A DNA stretch of 64,000 bases from Enterobacterales bacterium (lineage in GTDB: Bacteria > Pseudomonadota > Gammaproteobacteria > Enterobacterales > Enterobacteriaceae): NCBI GenBank assembly GCA_015654925.1, contig JAATFX010000109.1, forward strand, positions 1-64,000, given 5' to 3'. A model generated the notes under the pieces. The model saw only the letters and a program-made list of their open reading frames with translations, was not told the DNA's origin and did not search any database. This document shows positions 28,345-37,347 of the stretch, piece by piece (the first letter of the stretch is position 1; every line of letters begins with the position of its first letter). Position numbers and translations under genes: made by a program.

Positions 28345-28500
28345 ATGACTTATCGTCAACCTTACCCTGCCACACATAATACCGAACCGCTGATGGCGCA
28401 GGATCGGCAGTCGGCCCCGTTAAAACCCGCGGATAAAAAACCCAAAGACGACCCGGCAGATGCGCCTGAATCCGGCGATAAACTGCCTGATAAGCCATAA
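28345..28500 (+). CDS. Small hydrophilic Pro/Asp/Lys-rich protein
   Basis: A 51-residue frame with AGGAG at 28334-28338 and good spacing. The product begins MTYRQPYPATHNTEPL and its second half is rich in Pro, Asp and Lys (KPADKKPKDDPADAPE), predicted disordered and soluble. I recognise no family. Support is the ribosome-binding site and the strongly biased composition. The KGG stress peptide and YedI nearby suggest a stress-related neighbourhood, which is weak evidence. Confidence 0.5.
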   Translation: MTYRQPYPATHNTEPLMAQDRQSAPLKPADKKPKDDPADAPESGDKLPDKP

Positions 28501-28578
28501 TCAAGTAACTGCGGGCTAAACGCTGCCCGCTCATTTTATCGCCGCTGCAATCTTGAGCCAATAATGTCAGCCCCGGCC

Positions 28579-29535
28579 TTAATGCCCCTTACCCGCCATC
28601 TTCATGCCCAGGCTCACCATCGCTACGAGGATGGCGCCGGCCGCCAGCCCCAGCAGCATATCGGTGGCGCTGGTCATCAACGTGCCGACGATACCCTGAT
28701 GTCCCGCCGTTATGCTGTCCAATAAGCTATGGGTCCAGGGCAGGCCGTGCGCCAGAATGCTGCCGCCCACCAGGAACATGGCAACGGTGCCGATGATCGA
28801 CAGGGCTTTCATTAACAGCGGCGCGGCGCGGACCACTCCCCGGCCGGTGGCGCGCAACGGGCCGCGCACGCCGCCCGCGCCGGGAAGTTCGCTCATATAC
28901 AGCCCCACATCGTCCATTTTAACGATGGCCGCCACGATGCCATATACTCCAACCGTCATGGCCACCGCGACCAGCACCATGACCGCCACCTGGTTAAGCA
29001 GCGGCGCTCCGGCCACGATGCCTAATGAAATAACGATAATTTCCGCCGAGAGGATAAAATCGGTGCGCACCGCGCCTTTAACCTTCTTATTCTCCAGCGC
29101 CAGCACATCGGCCGCGGTGACATCCGGCGCCGCTGCCGCGACCGGGGGTACGTCAACCCGCGGCGCGTCGCCGGTGCCGGGGTGTTTTTTACGTTGATGG
29201 CGATGCCAGCTTTCCACCAGTTTTTCCACGCCCTCATAACACAAGTAACCGCCGCCCAGCATCAGCAGCGGCGTAATCGCCCAGGGGATAAATGCGCTGA
29301 TAATCAGCGCCAGGGGAACGAGGATCGCTTTATTAACCAGCGATCCTTTCGCGACTTTCCAGACCACCGGTAATTCGCGATCGGCCTTGACGCCGGAGAC
29401 CTGTTGCGCATTAAGCGCCAGATCGTCGCTCAGTACGCTTGCGGTCTTGCGCGCCGCCACCTTGCTCATGGCCGCCACGTCGTCCAATAGCGAGGCGATA
29501 TCATCCAGCAGCGCCAGCAGGCTGGTTCCAGCCAT
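28579..29535 (-). CDS. yedI: YedI family inner-membrane protein (DUF808)
   Basis: A 318-aa membrane protein closely matching E. coli YedI: SLLALLDDIASLLDD at the N-terminus, NAQQVSGVKADRELPVVW, and IISAFIPWAITPLLMLGGGY in the first membrane region. Seven or eight hydrophobic segments are visible. Between residues about 113 and 150 there is a Pro/Ala-rich cytoplasmic linker that differs from E. coli. The molecular function of the family is unknown. It is monocistronic, and transcribed divergently from the small monooxygenase-like gene. Confidence 0.9.
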   Translation of the reverse strand: MAGTSLLALLDDIASLLDDVAAMSKVAARKTASVLSDDLALNAQQVSGVKADRELPVVWKVAKGSLVNKAILVPLALIISAFIPWAITPLLMLGGGYLCYEGVEKLVESWHRHQRKKHPGTGDAPRVDVPPVAAAAPDVTAADVLALENKKVKGAVRTDFILSAEIIVISLGIVAGAPLLNQVAVMVLVAVAMTVGVYGIVAAIVKMDDVGLYMSELPGAGGVRGPLRATGRGVVRAAPLLMKALSIIGTVAMFLVGGSILAHGLPWTHSLLDSITAGHQGIVGTLMTSATDMLLGLAAGAILVAMVSLGMKMAGKGH

Positions 29536-29638
29536 ATCATTTTCCTTAAATTATGTTTTTTTTATGTAGTCTCGTTATGATTAAAGCAGGCTATAACCAG
29601 AATGTTAATAAATCACCTAAGTAATTTTGGAGAAGTTC

Positions 29639-29935
29639 ATGTCAACAGATCTACATGTCGTCGCAGTAATTGAAGGCAAACCCGGCAGCGCCGAGGCTAT
29701 CAAGGCAGTGGTCAAACCCTGTATCGAAACCACCCGCAAAGAAGAAGGCTGCCTGAAATACGATTTTCATCAGGACCAGGCGCGTCCCGATCGCTTTATT
29801 TTTGTCGAACATTGGGCAAGCCAGGAAGTGTTGGAAAAACACAGCAAGGCGCCGCACCTTAAAGCGCTGGCGGATGGGCTGGCCAATCTGACGGCCAAGC
29901 CGCTGGAAGTGTCGGTATTGAAAAAGCTGTTTTAA
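29639..29935 (+). CDS. Antibiotic biosynthesis monooxygenase (ABM) domain protein
   Basis: A 98-aa single-domain protein of the dimeric alpha/beta-barrel ABM fold: VAVIEGKPGSAEAIKAVVKP, then EEGCLKYDFHQD, FIFVEHWASQEVLEKH. Relatives include YgiN-type quinol monooxygenases and LsrG-type isomerases. A TTG four codons upstream is possible, but GGAG six bases before the ATG at 29639 decides the start. The substrate is unknown. Confidence 0.85.
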   Translation: MSTDLHVVAVIEGKPGSAEAIKAVVKPCIETTRKEEGCLKYDFHQDQARPDRFIFVEHWASQEVLEKHSKAPHLKALADGLANLTAKPLEVSVLKKLF

Positions 29936-30027
29936 TGCAGAAAATCCCTGGCTGCCTTACACATAAAAACTACCGGCGCAGGGATTAAATAACAGGCGGG
30001 CCGCTCAAGGCGAGCGCCCGCTTTTCG

Positions 30028-30501
30028 TCAGTCATGCAGCAGATGCAGGGCGATTTTCACTACGATTTTGCGAATGGGCGCGGGCTGTGACAGCGTCGCC
30101 ATCGGCCGGTGCAGTTCTCCAGGAAACAACAGCACGATATCGCCGGGCGCCAGGCAAAACAGCGTTTCATGGCTGATGCCTTCATATAGGCCGAAATCCT
30201 TCTCCCGATCAAAATCACCCGCCGGACGCTGCCCCTGGCAGCTCGGCGCCGCGCCGATAATCTCCTGCCCTTCAATAAGAATATGCACATCGATATAATG
30301 CCGGTGCAGCTCCGGCCGCTGTTCAGCCAAAGGCTTGGTCTGCGCCAGAATATGATTGAGGTAGATATCCCGGCCTTCGATTTCCGCTTCCCCCGCCGGC
30401 AAGGTGGTTAAATCCAGCCGATCAATGGCTTGCAGGGTGCGGCGAATAACCGGGTGATAGAGCGGGTTTTCCACCGCCAGTTTCAATTCATCTAAAATCA
30501 T
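30028..30501 (-). CDS. YhcH/YjgK/YiaL (DUF386) family cupin
   Basis: A 157-aa cupin-fold protein of the YhcH/YjgK/YiaL/EbgC family, members of which act as sugar anomerases (NanQ for sialic acid) or sugar-handling accessory proteins. Family marks are the metal-binding stretch ELHRHYIDVHILIEGQEIIG and LAPGDIVLLFPGELHRP. It lies 81 bases after the idnO gene on the same strand and is probably in the same operon. That points to a sugar-acid substrate rather than sialic acid, since no nan genes are near. Confidence 0.85.
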   Translation of the reverse strand: MILDELKLAVENPLYHPVIRRTLQAIDRLDLTTLPAGEAEIEGRDIYLNHILAQTKPLAEQRPELHRHYIDVHILIEGQEIIGAAPSCQGQRPAGDFDREKDFGLYEGISHETLFCLAPGDIVLLFPGELHRPMATLSQPAPIRKIVVKIALHLLHD

Positions 30502-30582
30502 AATAATTGTATAACCTCAAAAATGGGTTCAAGCGCAATAACCTACATCCGGAAACCGGGACCACGCGCTGGAGGTATGGCG

Positions 30583-31347
30583 TTAAACCGCCACGACCAT
30601 CCCGCCGTCTACGAACAATAAATGGCCGTTAACAAAATCCGATGCACGGGATGAGAGGAATACGGCGGCGCCGACCAATTCCTGCGGATCGCCCCAGCGG
30701 GCGGCGGGCGTACGTTTACAAAGCCAATCGGTGAAAGGCGCATCGTCCACCAGCGCCTTGGTCATATCGGTTTTAAAATAGCCCGGGGCAATGCCATTGA
30801 CCTGGATATTATAACGAGCCAGCTCAACGCACATCCCGCGGGTCAGCATCTTTACTGCGCCCTTGGATGCGGCATAAGGCGTAATGGTGTCGCGGCCTAA
30901 TTCGCTTTGCATCGAGCAAATATTAATAATTTTACCGTGCTGGCGCTTAACCATATATCTCGCCACCGCCTGTGATACCAAAAATACGGATTTTTGATTC
31001 ACGGCGATAATATCATCCCAATCTTTTTCCGGGAAATCGGTAAAAGCATGGCGCCGCTGGATGCCGGCATTATTGATTAATACATCGACTGCGCCATAAT
31101 TCTGTTCAATCTCCGCGATGGAATCATTAACCGCATGATGATTGGTAACATTGAATGCCGCGGCATGGGCAATATAACCGCTATCGCGCAATTGGGCTAC
31201 AGCATGCTCCGCCCGGTCTGGAGTAATATCGTTGATAATAATTTCAGCGCCGTATTCCGCCAACCCTTTGGCCAATAAAAAGCCAATACCCTGGGCGGAA
31301 CCGGTGATTAATACTTTTTTATCTTGCAATGAGAATAGATTTTTCAT
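30583..31347 (-). CDS. idnO: Gluconate 5-dehydrogenase / 5-ketogluconate reductase
   Basis: Short-chain dehydrogenase (254 aa) predicted to interconvert 5-keto-D-gluconate and D-gluconate with NAD(P)H. The cofactor motif TGSAQGIG (about 16-23), NNAGIQRRH, the catalytic YAASK and the C-terminal SSRASDFVNGHLLFVDGG match E. coli IdnO almost throughout. It is first in a minus-strand operon with the YhcH-type gene. It is divergent from an IdnR-like regulator, and a GntR/IdnR-type operator and a CRP site lie between them. Confidence 0.93.
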   Translation of the reverse strand: MKNLFSLQDKKVLITGSAQGIGFLLAKGLAEYGAEIIINDITPDRAEHAVAQLRDSGYIAHAAAFNVTNHHAVNDSIAEIEQNYGAVDVLINNAGIQRRHAFTDFPEKDWDDIIAVNQKSVFLVSQAVARYMVKRQHGKIINICSMQSELGRDTITPYAASKGAVKMLTRGMCVELARYNIQVNGIAPGYFKTDMTKALVDDAPFTDWLCKRTPAARWGDPQELVGAAVFLSSRASDFVNGHLLFVDGGMVVAV

Positions 31348-31426
31348 GGATTATACCCGACCGCCAATATAACTATTTGAATGAGCGAAACTGAGTATTA
31401 TCAAAACGTTTTAACCAGCCATGAAC

Positions 31427-31442
31427 TGTGATCAAGATCACT
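31427..31442. promoter_or_regulatory. CRP-type binding site upstream of idnO
   Basis: TGTGATCAAGATCACT has both TGTGA and TCAC half-sites with the correct six-base centre. It lies 80 bases before the idnO start, suitable for class I or II activation. Confidence 0.65.
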
Positions 31443-31462
31443 TAAAATGATGTTACTAAGGG

Positions 31463-31478
31463 GTGTTACCCGTAACGT
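31463..31478. promoter_or_regulatory. IdnR/GntR-type operator
   Basis: GTGTTACCCGTAACGT resembles the known gluconate-regulator operator ATGTTACCGGTAACAT in 13 of 16 positions. It lies about 115 bases before idnO and 211 before the regulator gene. Confidence 0.6.
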
Positions 31479-31689
31479 GATCTGGCCTGCAGGTTACAGC
31501 GGCCAACGTACTGGCAAGCGGGTGGCAATAGTGAACAAATAGCGTGGGGTAATACATAATTTATTGATTTATATCATTTAAAAATGTAATGTAGCTGAAT
31601 GGCCCAGCGCGGCGCCCGTAACAGGATTCTCATAACAGCGTTAACGGTGCATAATTACGTTCCCCTCTATCCCGGTTCAGGTCGGTTGC

Positions 31690-32682
31690 ATGAAAGCTCA
31701 ACGTGTCACTCTGCAAGATATCGCACAACTCGCCGGCGTAACCAAAATGACCGTCAGTCGTTATCTGCGCACTCCTGATAAGGTGGCGCCGGAAACCGCC
31801 CAGCGTATCGCCCAGGTAATGGAAGAGGTGAATTACAACGCCGATCCGGAAAACAGGATATTTGCCGCCGCTAAAAATCCACGCTTGGGCATTTTAGTAC
31901 CTTCATTTAATAATCAAATTTTCTCCGATTTGCTGGCCGGGATTGAATCGGTCACCTCAGTCCACGGTTACGAGACGCTGGTGGTGAACTATGACTACAA
32001 TAAAGATCGGGAAGAGGAGCAAATTATCCATTTGCTCTCATGCCATATCGCCGGGCTGATCCTGACGGAATCGGTCCATACGCTGCGCGCCGATAAGTAC
32101 CTTAATGCCGCCGAGATCCCGGTCGCCCAATTAATGGATATCGAGCCGCAGGCCAACCGTATCACGGTGGGTTTCGATAACTTCCAGGCGGCTTTTGATA
32201 TGACCTCCACCCTGCTTGCCAGCGGAAAAAAGCAAATCGTCTATTTCGGTTCGATGTCGGATGTGCGCGATCAAAAACGCTATCTGGGCTATGCGCAAGC
32301 GATGGAAAACGCCGGGTTGCCCCCCCGCAATATTTCTCCCAATACCGTATCGTCCGTGTCCATTGGCGCCGGCATGTTATCGCTGGCGCGCCAGCTGTAT
32401 CCACAAACCGACGGAATATTTTGCACCAATGACGATATCGCCGTGGGCGTGCTGCAAGAGTGCCTGCGTTTGCAGATACCGGTGCCGGAGCGTATGGCTA
32501 TTTCCGGATTCCATGGCCTGGATATCGGCCTGGTGACCACCCCTCCTCTGGCGAGCGTCATTACGCCACGTTTTGAGATGGGTCAGGTGGCGACTGAAAT
32601 ATTAATTAAAAAAATCAATAAAATATCCACCATTGGTCATGTAGATTTGCACTATCGCCTCTCTCTTGGCGGCACGTTGTAG
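31690..32682 (+). CDS. idnR: LacI-family regulator, IdnR/GntR-like
   Basis: A 330-aa LacI-type repressor or activator. The N-terminal helix-turn-helix VTLQDIAQLAGVTKMTVSRYLR (about 6-27) is followed by a hinge and a periplasmic-binding-type effector domain, with LGILVPSFNNQIFSDLLAGI and GIFCTNDDIAVG. It resembles E. coli IdnR along its length, including the end region TPPLASVITPRF. Together with the divergent idnO and the operator between them, it is likely to sense 5-ketogluconate, idonate or gluconate. The symbol is given on similarity and context; GntR is the alternative. Confidence 0.8.
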   Translation: MKAQRVTLQDIAQLAGVTKMTVSRYLRTPDKVAPETAQRIAQVMEEVNYNADPENRIFAAAKNPRLGILVPSFNNQIFSDLLAGIESVTSVHGYETLVVNYDYNKDREEEQIIHLLSCHIAGLILTESVHTLRADKYLNAAEIPVAQLMDIEPQANRITVGFDNFQAAFDMTSTLLASGKKQIVYFGSMSDVRDQKRYLGYAQAMENAGLPPRNISPNTVSSVSIGAGMLSLARQLYPQTDGIFCTNDDIAVGVLQECLRLQIPVPERMAISGFHGLDIGLVTTPPLASVITPRFEMGQVATEILIKKINKISTIGHVDLHYRLSLGGTL

Positions 32683-32752
32683 GGCAGGACGGGAGTCGCG
32701 CAAACAGGGGCAGATCACGCTATGGGTAACATGATTTTTTAACATAATTTAA

Positions 32753-32768
32753 AGTGATCTCCATCACA
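32753..32768. promoter_or_regulatory. CRP-type site upstream of the hydroxyacid dehydrogenase gene
   Basis: AGTGATCTCCATCACA fits the CRP consensus half-sites with a six-base spacer, 58 bases before the start at 32827. A GntR/IdnR half-site GGTAACAT lies just upstream (32725-32732). Confidence 0.5.
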
Positions 32769-32826
32769 AAACCAACTCGTAAAAACGGGTCTGATTACGC
32801 CATGTTATTTATCAGGGCGATTAATC

Positions 32827-33780
32827 ATGAACCGCAAGAACACTCAGGCAGTACTTATTCTGGCACCGGTGATGGATTATCTCATGGAGAAGCTGGCGGC
32901 CAATTATCAGGTTTACAAGCTGTTCGAAATGGACGATAGCGCATCTTTCCTTGCCCGCCAGGGCGAGGAGATCGTGGGTATCGTGACCCGCGGCGATATC
33001 GGCGTGGGCAATTCGGTACTGGAGCTGTTGCCGCGGTTGGGGATAATCGCGATATTCGGCGTCGGCACCGATGCGGTAGATCTCGATTACGCCCGGCAGC
33101 GCGGCATAACCGTCACTATTACTCCCGGCGTGCTCACCGACGATGTGGCCGATATGGCCATGGGCCTGGTGCTGGCCACCTCGCGCCGTCTGTGCCTGGG
33201 AGACGGCTTTGTCCGGGCCGGCAAATGGCTTAAAGGCGGCATGCCGCTAGCCGCCAAAGTCACCGGCAAGAAACTTGGCATATTCGGCATGGGTAAAATC
33301 GGCCAGGCCATCGCCCGCCGGGCCGCCGGGTTTGATATGCAGATCGGTTATACCGACCGCCAGCAGATTACCGAATTACCCTATACTTATTTGGCGGATT
33401 TGCCGGCGCTGGCGGCGCGCAGCGATATTCTCATCGTGGCCATCTCCGGCGGTAAAAACAGCGTTGGAATTATTAACCAGGAAATATTTTCGGTAATGCC
33501 CAAACACGCTATTTTAATAAATATCGCGCGCGGCACTCTGGTTAATCAGGATGATTTAATCAGCGCTTTGCAAAATAAGGAGATTGGCGGTGCCGGCCTG
33601 GATGTATTCGCCGACGAGCCTAATGTTCCCCAAGCGCTGATCGCTATGGATAATGTGGTATTGCAACCTCACGTAGCCAGCGCTACGGTGGAAACACGTA
33701 TTCAGATGAGCGATATAGTTTATGAAAATATCGAGGCTTTTTTTAACGGCAAGGCCGCGCCTACGGCAGTCGAGTATTAA
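32827..33780 (+). CDS. D-isomer-specific 2-hydroxyacid dehydrogenase (GhrB-like)
   Basis: A 317-aa NAD(P)-dependent enzyme, probably reducing 2-ketogluconate, glyoxylate or hydroxypyruvate. The cofactor motif LGIFGMGKIGQAIARRAAG (about 149-167), the catalytic Arg in NIARGTLVNQDDL, the Glu in DVFADEPNVP and the His in LQPHVASAT are all present. It follows the IdnR-like gene and precedes an MFS carrier. With IdnO this suggests a ketogluconate pathway: uptake, reduction to gluconate and entry to central metabolism. The exact substrate is inferred. Confidence 0.85.
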   Translation: MNRKNTQAVLILAPVMDYLMEKLAANYQVYKLFEMDDSASFLARQGEEIVGIVTRGDIGVGNSVLELLPRLGIIAIFGVGTDAVDLDYARQRGITVTITPGVLTDDVADMAMGLVLATSRRLCLGDGFVRAGKWLKGGMPLAAKVTGKKLGIFGMGKIGQAIARRAAGFDMQIGYTDRQQITELPYTYLADLPALAARSDILIVAISGGKNSVGIINQEIFSVMPKHAILINIARGTLVNQDDLISALQNKEIGGAGLDVFADEPNVPQALIAMDNVVLQPHVASATVETRIQMSDIVYENIEAFFNGKAAPTAVEY

Positions 33781-33877
33781 GCACGCCTCGTAATAATTAC
33801 TTTATTAATTTTTATTATTACCCTCACCCTGTGTAGGATAAGAGGGTATTCCTCTATTACGATAAAGCGAGTTCATC

Positions 33878-35194
33878 ATGGATAATAAAATCCCTAAAGC
33901 CCGCTGGTTGCGCGTTATTGTACCGATATTGATTGCCTGTATTATTTCTTTTATGGATCGGGTAAATATCAGTTTCGCGCTGCCGGGTGGAATGGAAAGC
34001 GACTTGGGCATCACCAGCCAAATGGCCGGGTTGGCCAGCGGCATCTTTTTTATCGGCTATCTTTTCCTACAGGTTCCTGGCGGTCGTACCGCGGTTAACG
34101 GCAGCGGTAAACGTTTTATCGCCTATTCGCTTACCGCCTGGGCGGTGGTTTCCATCGCCACCGGCTTTGTGACCAACCATTATCAGTTGCTGGTATTGCG
34201 TTTTATCCTCGGCGTATCCGAAGGCGGTATGCTGCCGGTGGTATTGACCATGGTTAATAACTGGTTTCCTGAAAAGGAAATCGGCCGCGCCAACGCTTTT
34301 GTCATGATGTTTGCTCCTATTGGCGGCATGTTTACCGCACCGGTATCCGGTTACATCATCAACGTGCTGGATTGGCGGTGGTTATTTATTATTGAAGGAC
34401 TGCTGTCGATTATCGTGCTCATTCTATGGTGGACGCTGATAAGCGACCGTCCGCAGGAAGCAAAATGGCTTTCCACGGCCGAGCGGGATTATTTGGTCAA
34501 CGAATTGGCGCGGGAAAAAGCCGCGCGCAGCCTGGATAAGAAAATTTCCAACGCGCCGCTAAGAGACGTATTTCGCAATAAAGGGCTGATAAAATTGGTG
34601 TTGCTCAACTTCTTTTATCAAACCGGCGATTATGGTTACACCCTCTGGCTGCCCACTATCCTGAAAAACCTGACCGGCGCCAACATGGCATCGGTGGGTT
34701 TATTGGCTATCCTGCCGTTCGTGGCGACAATTATCGGTATTTACGTCATCTCCGCCTTGTCGGATAAAACCGGTAAAAGACGAGCCTTTATCATGCTGTC
34801 GTTATTCTGTTTCGCCGCCGGCCTGCTCGCCTCGGTATGGTTCAGGCAAAATGTAGTGGCATCCTACATCTCGCTGGTAGTGTGCGGGTTTTTCCTCAAA
34901 GCGGCCACCAGCCCGTTTTGGAGTATCCCCGGCAGGATTGCCGCGCCGGAAGTTGCGGGCAGCGCCCGGGGCGTGATCAATGGCCTGGGTAATCTTGGCG
35001 GTTTTTGCGGCCCCTATATCGTCGGCGTGATGATCTTTTTTTACGGCCAGAGTATTGCGGTATGCGTACTGGCCGGTTCGCTGATTATCGCCGGATTTAT
35101 CACCCTGTGGCTGCCAAAAGAGTGCGATCCCGCATCATCCCAGCCGCCGGCTACGCTGTCCCTTGATGCCATTGACGGGGCCAAGCGCCTTTAA
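33878..35194 (+). CDS. MFS transporter, anion:cation symporter (sugar-acid) family
   Basis: A 438-aa inner-membrane carrier with 12 predicted helices, of the ACS/phthalate-permease group that carries sugar acids such as glucarate, galactonate or ketogluconate. Family marks are SFMDRVNISFALPGG at helix 1, FILGVSEGGMLPVVLTM and NNWFPEKEIGRANAF. It lies 97 bases after the dehydrogenase gene in the same direction. A sugar-acid or ketogluconate substrate is inferred from the neighbours. Confidence 0.85.
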   Translation: MDNKIPKARWLRVIVPILIACIISFMDRVNISFALPGGMESDLGITSQMAGLASGIFFIGYLFLQVPGGRTAVNGSGKRFIAYSLTAWAVVSIATGFVTNHYQLLVLRFILGVSEGGMLPVVLTMVNNWFPEKEIGRANAFVMMFAPIGGMFTAPVSGYIINVLDWRWLFIIEGLLSIIVLILWWTLISDRPQEAKWLSTAERDYLVNELAREKAARSLDKKISNAPLRDVFRNKGLIKLVLLNFFYQTGDYGYTLWLPTILKNLTGANMASVGLLAILPFVATIIGIYVISALSDKTGKRRAFIMLSLFCFAAGLLASVWFRQNVVASYISLVVCGFFLKAATSPFWSIPGRIAAPEVAGSARGVINGLGNLGGFCGPYIVGVMIFFYGQSIAVCVLAGSLIIAGFITLWLPKECDPASSQPPATLSLDAIDGAKRL

Positions 35195-35257
35195 TCCTCC
35201 CGACAGGTGTCCCGAATAAATCTGGGCACCTGGCATAACAACGCAACGGTAACTTTT

Positions 35258-35764
35258 ATGAATGTGCAACAGCAGCTCGCCCTCTGCCAACATCACCAGC
35301 GGTTGCTCTATTTGCCGCAATTTTCCCACCAGCTTGCCTGGCGGCTGGGTGAGCGCATCAAGCACTATGCTGAACATCAAGGGCTGGCGCTGGCAATTGA
35401 TATTACCGTTAACCAGCACCGGATATTCAGTTATGCCATGCCCGGCACTACTGCCGAAAACCTGGACTGGGCCAGGCGCAAACGCAATGTCGTGGATTTA
35501 TTGGCCATGGGTTCCTATACGGCGGGTCTGATGCTGGAACTGCGTCAGGAAACCTTACAGCAACGCTACGGCGTAGCTAGCCGCGACTTTGCCGCACTCG
35601 GCGGCGGATATCCGCTGCAGGTGGCGAACGCCGGCATCGTGGGCAGCGTTACCGTGTCCGGCGCGCCGCATCTGGAAGATCATAATGTTTTGCTGGTCGT
35701 ATTGGCGGAATTCTGCGGGTTGCCGGCCGGCAGTATCGAGATGCTGACCACACCCGAAAGATAA
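35258..35764 (+). CDS. UPF0303 / GlcG-HbpS-like domain protein
   Basis: A 168-aa protein of the UPF0303 (DUF336-related, GlcG/HbpS fold) family: [20 protein letters not shown], then [20 protein letters not shown], and [21 protein letters not shown], the glycine-rich block typical of the fold. Relatives have been called heme-degrading or small-molecule-binding proteins, without firm roles. A longer GTG start at 35207 falls inside a hairpin (CAGGTG..CACCTG) between this gene and the MFS gene, so the ATG at 35258 is preferred. Likely the last gene of the ketogluconate-type operon. Confidence 0.75.
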   Translation: MNVQQQLALCQHHQRLLYLPQFSHQLAWRLGERIKHYAEHQGLALAIDITVNQHRIFSYAMPGTTAENLDWARRKRNVVDLLAMGSYTAGLMLELRQETLQQRYGVASRDFAALGGGYPLQVANAGIVGSVTVSGAPHLEDHNVLLVVLAEFCGLPAGSIEMLTTPER

Positions 35765-35780
35765 AAGCATGGGGACGAGT

Positions 35781-35821
35781 GCCAAGGCTTAACCCGGAAG
35801 ATTTCCGGGTTAAGCCTTGGC
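35781..35821. terminator. Perfect 19-bp hairpin between convergent genes
   Basis: Both arms match exactly: GCCAAGGCTTAACCCGGAA at 35781-35799 and its complement at 35803-35821, with a three-base loop GAT. It lies between the ends of two convergent genes (35764 and 35846). There is no T-run, so it is either an unusual bidirectional terminator or an mRNA-stabilising element. Confidence 0.5.
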
Positions 35822-35845
35822 GCGGCGGACGCCCAGCGCCGCCAT

Positions 35846-36754
35846 TTAGAGATATTCCCGCAGCCAGTGCAACTGCCGCTCGCTGATTTGGTCGAGATGG
35901 TCGCCGGCAAAAACTTCGTAATGGCGCGCCTTGGGCTGAATATGGCAGCCTTTGACCGCCTTTATCGCCTCATAGAGGGCCAGGCCGTATTCCAGCGCAA
36001 TCACCTTATCCTGTTCCGCAAATACCATAAAGGTGGGCTGGGTTACCCTGGGCGCGGCGTTAATGGGGCGGTAACACATGGTTTCCCATACCGTAAGATA
36101 AGGTATTTTAATATCCAGCGCCTGATAGGTCTGTTTTTGCCGTTCAAAAAACACCCGCGATTCCTCATCCGTCATAACTTTGATAATGGGCACGAACAAC
36201 TCTCTGGCGGTTTGTTTTTTCTTGGCGGCCATCCGGGCCATGGTCGCCGTAAAACGGCTTTTTTCCTCGGCGCCCATATCGCCGGTCACTAATTGCTCCC
36301 CGTCGGCAAACGCCAACTGGCTAATGACGCATTTCACATCCGGCCGGCGGGCGGCGACTTCAATCACATGGCTGCCGCCAAGGGATGTTCCCCATAACGC
36401 GATGCGCCGGCCGTCGATGCCGGGATGGGTTTTACACCATTCATACACCGTGATGATGTCATCGATCTGCTCTTCGGGCACGATGCGGCCGACCTCGCCA
36501 TCGCTATCGCCAAATCCCCGGTAGTCGAAAGTCACGACCCTATAGCCGGCGTCGGCGAACAGCCGCACAAAGGCGGGTAACAGCACATCCTGGATACAGC
36601 AGAACCCGTGGCACAGCAGAATAGCCGGCAGGGGGGACGACTCGGGGTCCCGCGCGCCGCGATGCACCCGTACCGCCAATTTAACCGGATCGGTGGTCAA
36701 ATGCTGTGCGTCCGGGTTTTTAACGTCCAGATAGTGTCGCTCAATATGCATCAT
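35846..36754 (-). CDS. Alpha/beta hydrolase
   Basis: A 302-aa cytoplasmic hydrolase of the X-Pro dipeptidyl-peptidase/dienelactone-hydrolase-like group. The oxyanion-loop HGFCCIQD, the nucleophile elbow GTSLGG (Ser near 123), the acid in FAEQDKVIALEYG and the histidine in FAGDHLDQIS form a complete triad. GGAG precedes the first of two adjacent ATGs. No signal peptide. It is monocistronic; the substrate cannot be predicted. Confidence 0.85.
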   Translation of the reverse strand: MMHIERHYLDVKNPDAQHLTTDPVKLAVRVHRGARDPESSPLPAILLCHGFCCIQDVLLPAFVRLFADAGYRVVTFDYRGFGDSDGEVGRIVPEEQIDDIITVYEWCKTHPGIDGRRIALWGTSLGGSHVIEVAARRPDVKCVISQLAFADGEQLVTGDMGAEEKSRFTATMARMAAKKKQTARELFVPIIKVMTDEESRVFFERQKQTYQALDIKIPYLTVWETMCYRPINAAPRVTQPTFMVFAEQDKVIALEYGLALYEAIKAVKGCHIQPKARHYEVFAGDHLDQISERQLHWLREYL

Positions 36755-37347
36755 ATTTTCTCCTTATAAAATAATTCACGCGTAATCGCGATCATTGCGA
36801 TAAAAAAGGCCAAAGGGTGTGATCGGCCATAATTAATTACTCTAATATGTAAATAATAGTAATTGAAATATACTTAAAGTTTAGATATATAGTTTCCATG
36901 ATAATTATTATATAAATAATTATTGGCCACCAGGCCTCCCGGCACCCAGCTTCGCTCAGCGAGACGGTTAAAACATAAAATACTCCTATTGGTCTTTTTT
37001 AAAAGAAATATATTATTAACCCAGATTTGTTTTTATCGATTCCGCTAATAGAGGCCTATTGTATCCCAATATATTTATTGTGTTCAATGACTTAACTACG
37101 CTTATATTTACTTCGCAATTTAATTATTTAAATTGTTCTGAAATTATTACCATTAAATATCAACAATCGCCCAGGCACGGCCGATGCAGAGCGTACTTGA
37201 TAGTACACATTATTTCAATGCGATGTTATTTTAGCGCAACCCCATGACGGAACAAACTAAATAATCTGGTAATAATAAAAATAACATATTTAATGTAGTT
37301 AATGAATAATGGAAAAAGTTATTTTGTCAATAACCCGCCCCCCGCGC
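36755..37347. other. 593-base AT-rich intergenic region
   Basis: It lies between the hydrolase promoter side and the end of the sugar ABC operon, both on the minus strand. Apart from a short GC-richer patch near 36930-36970 it is AT-rich. I see no gene, RNA or clear terminator in it. Confidence 0.4.

Larger units (their letters stand above)
31348..31689. promoter_or_regulatory. Divergent idnO / idnR-like control region
   Basis: The 342-base gap between two divergent genes holds a CRP-type site and an IdnR/GntR-type palindrome (listed separately), both nearer idnO. This fits catabolite control plus specific control by the adjacent LacI-family protein. Confidence 0.6.
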
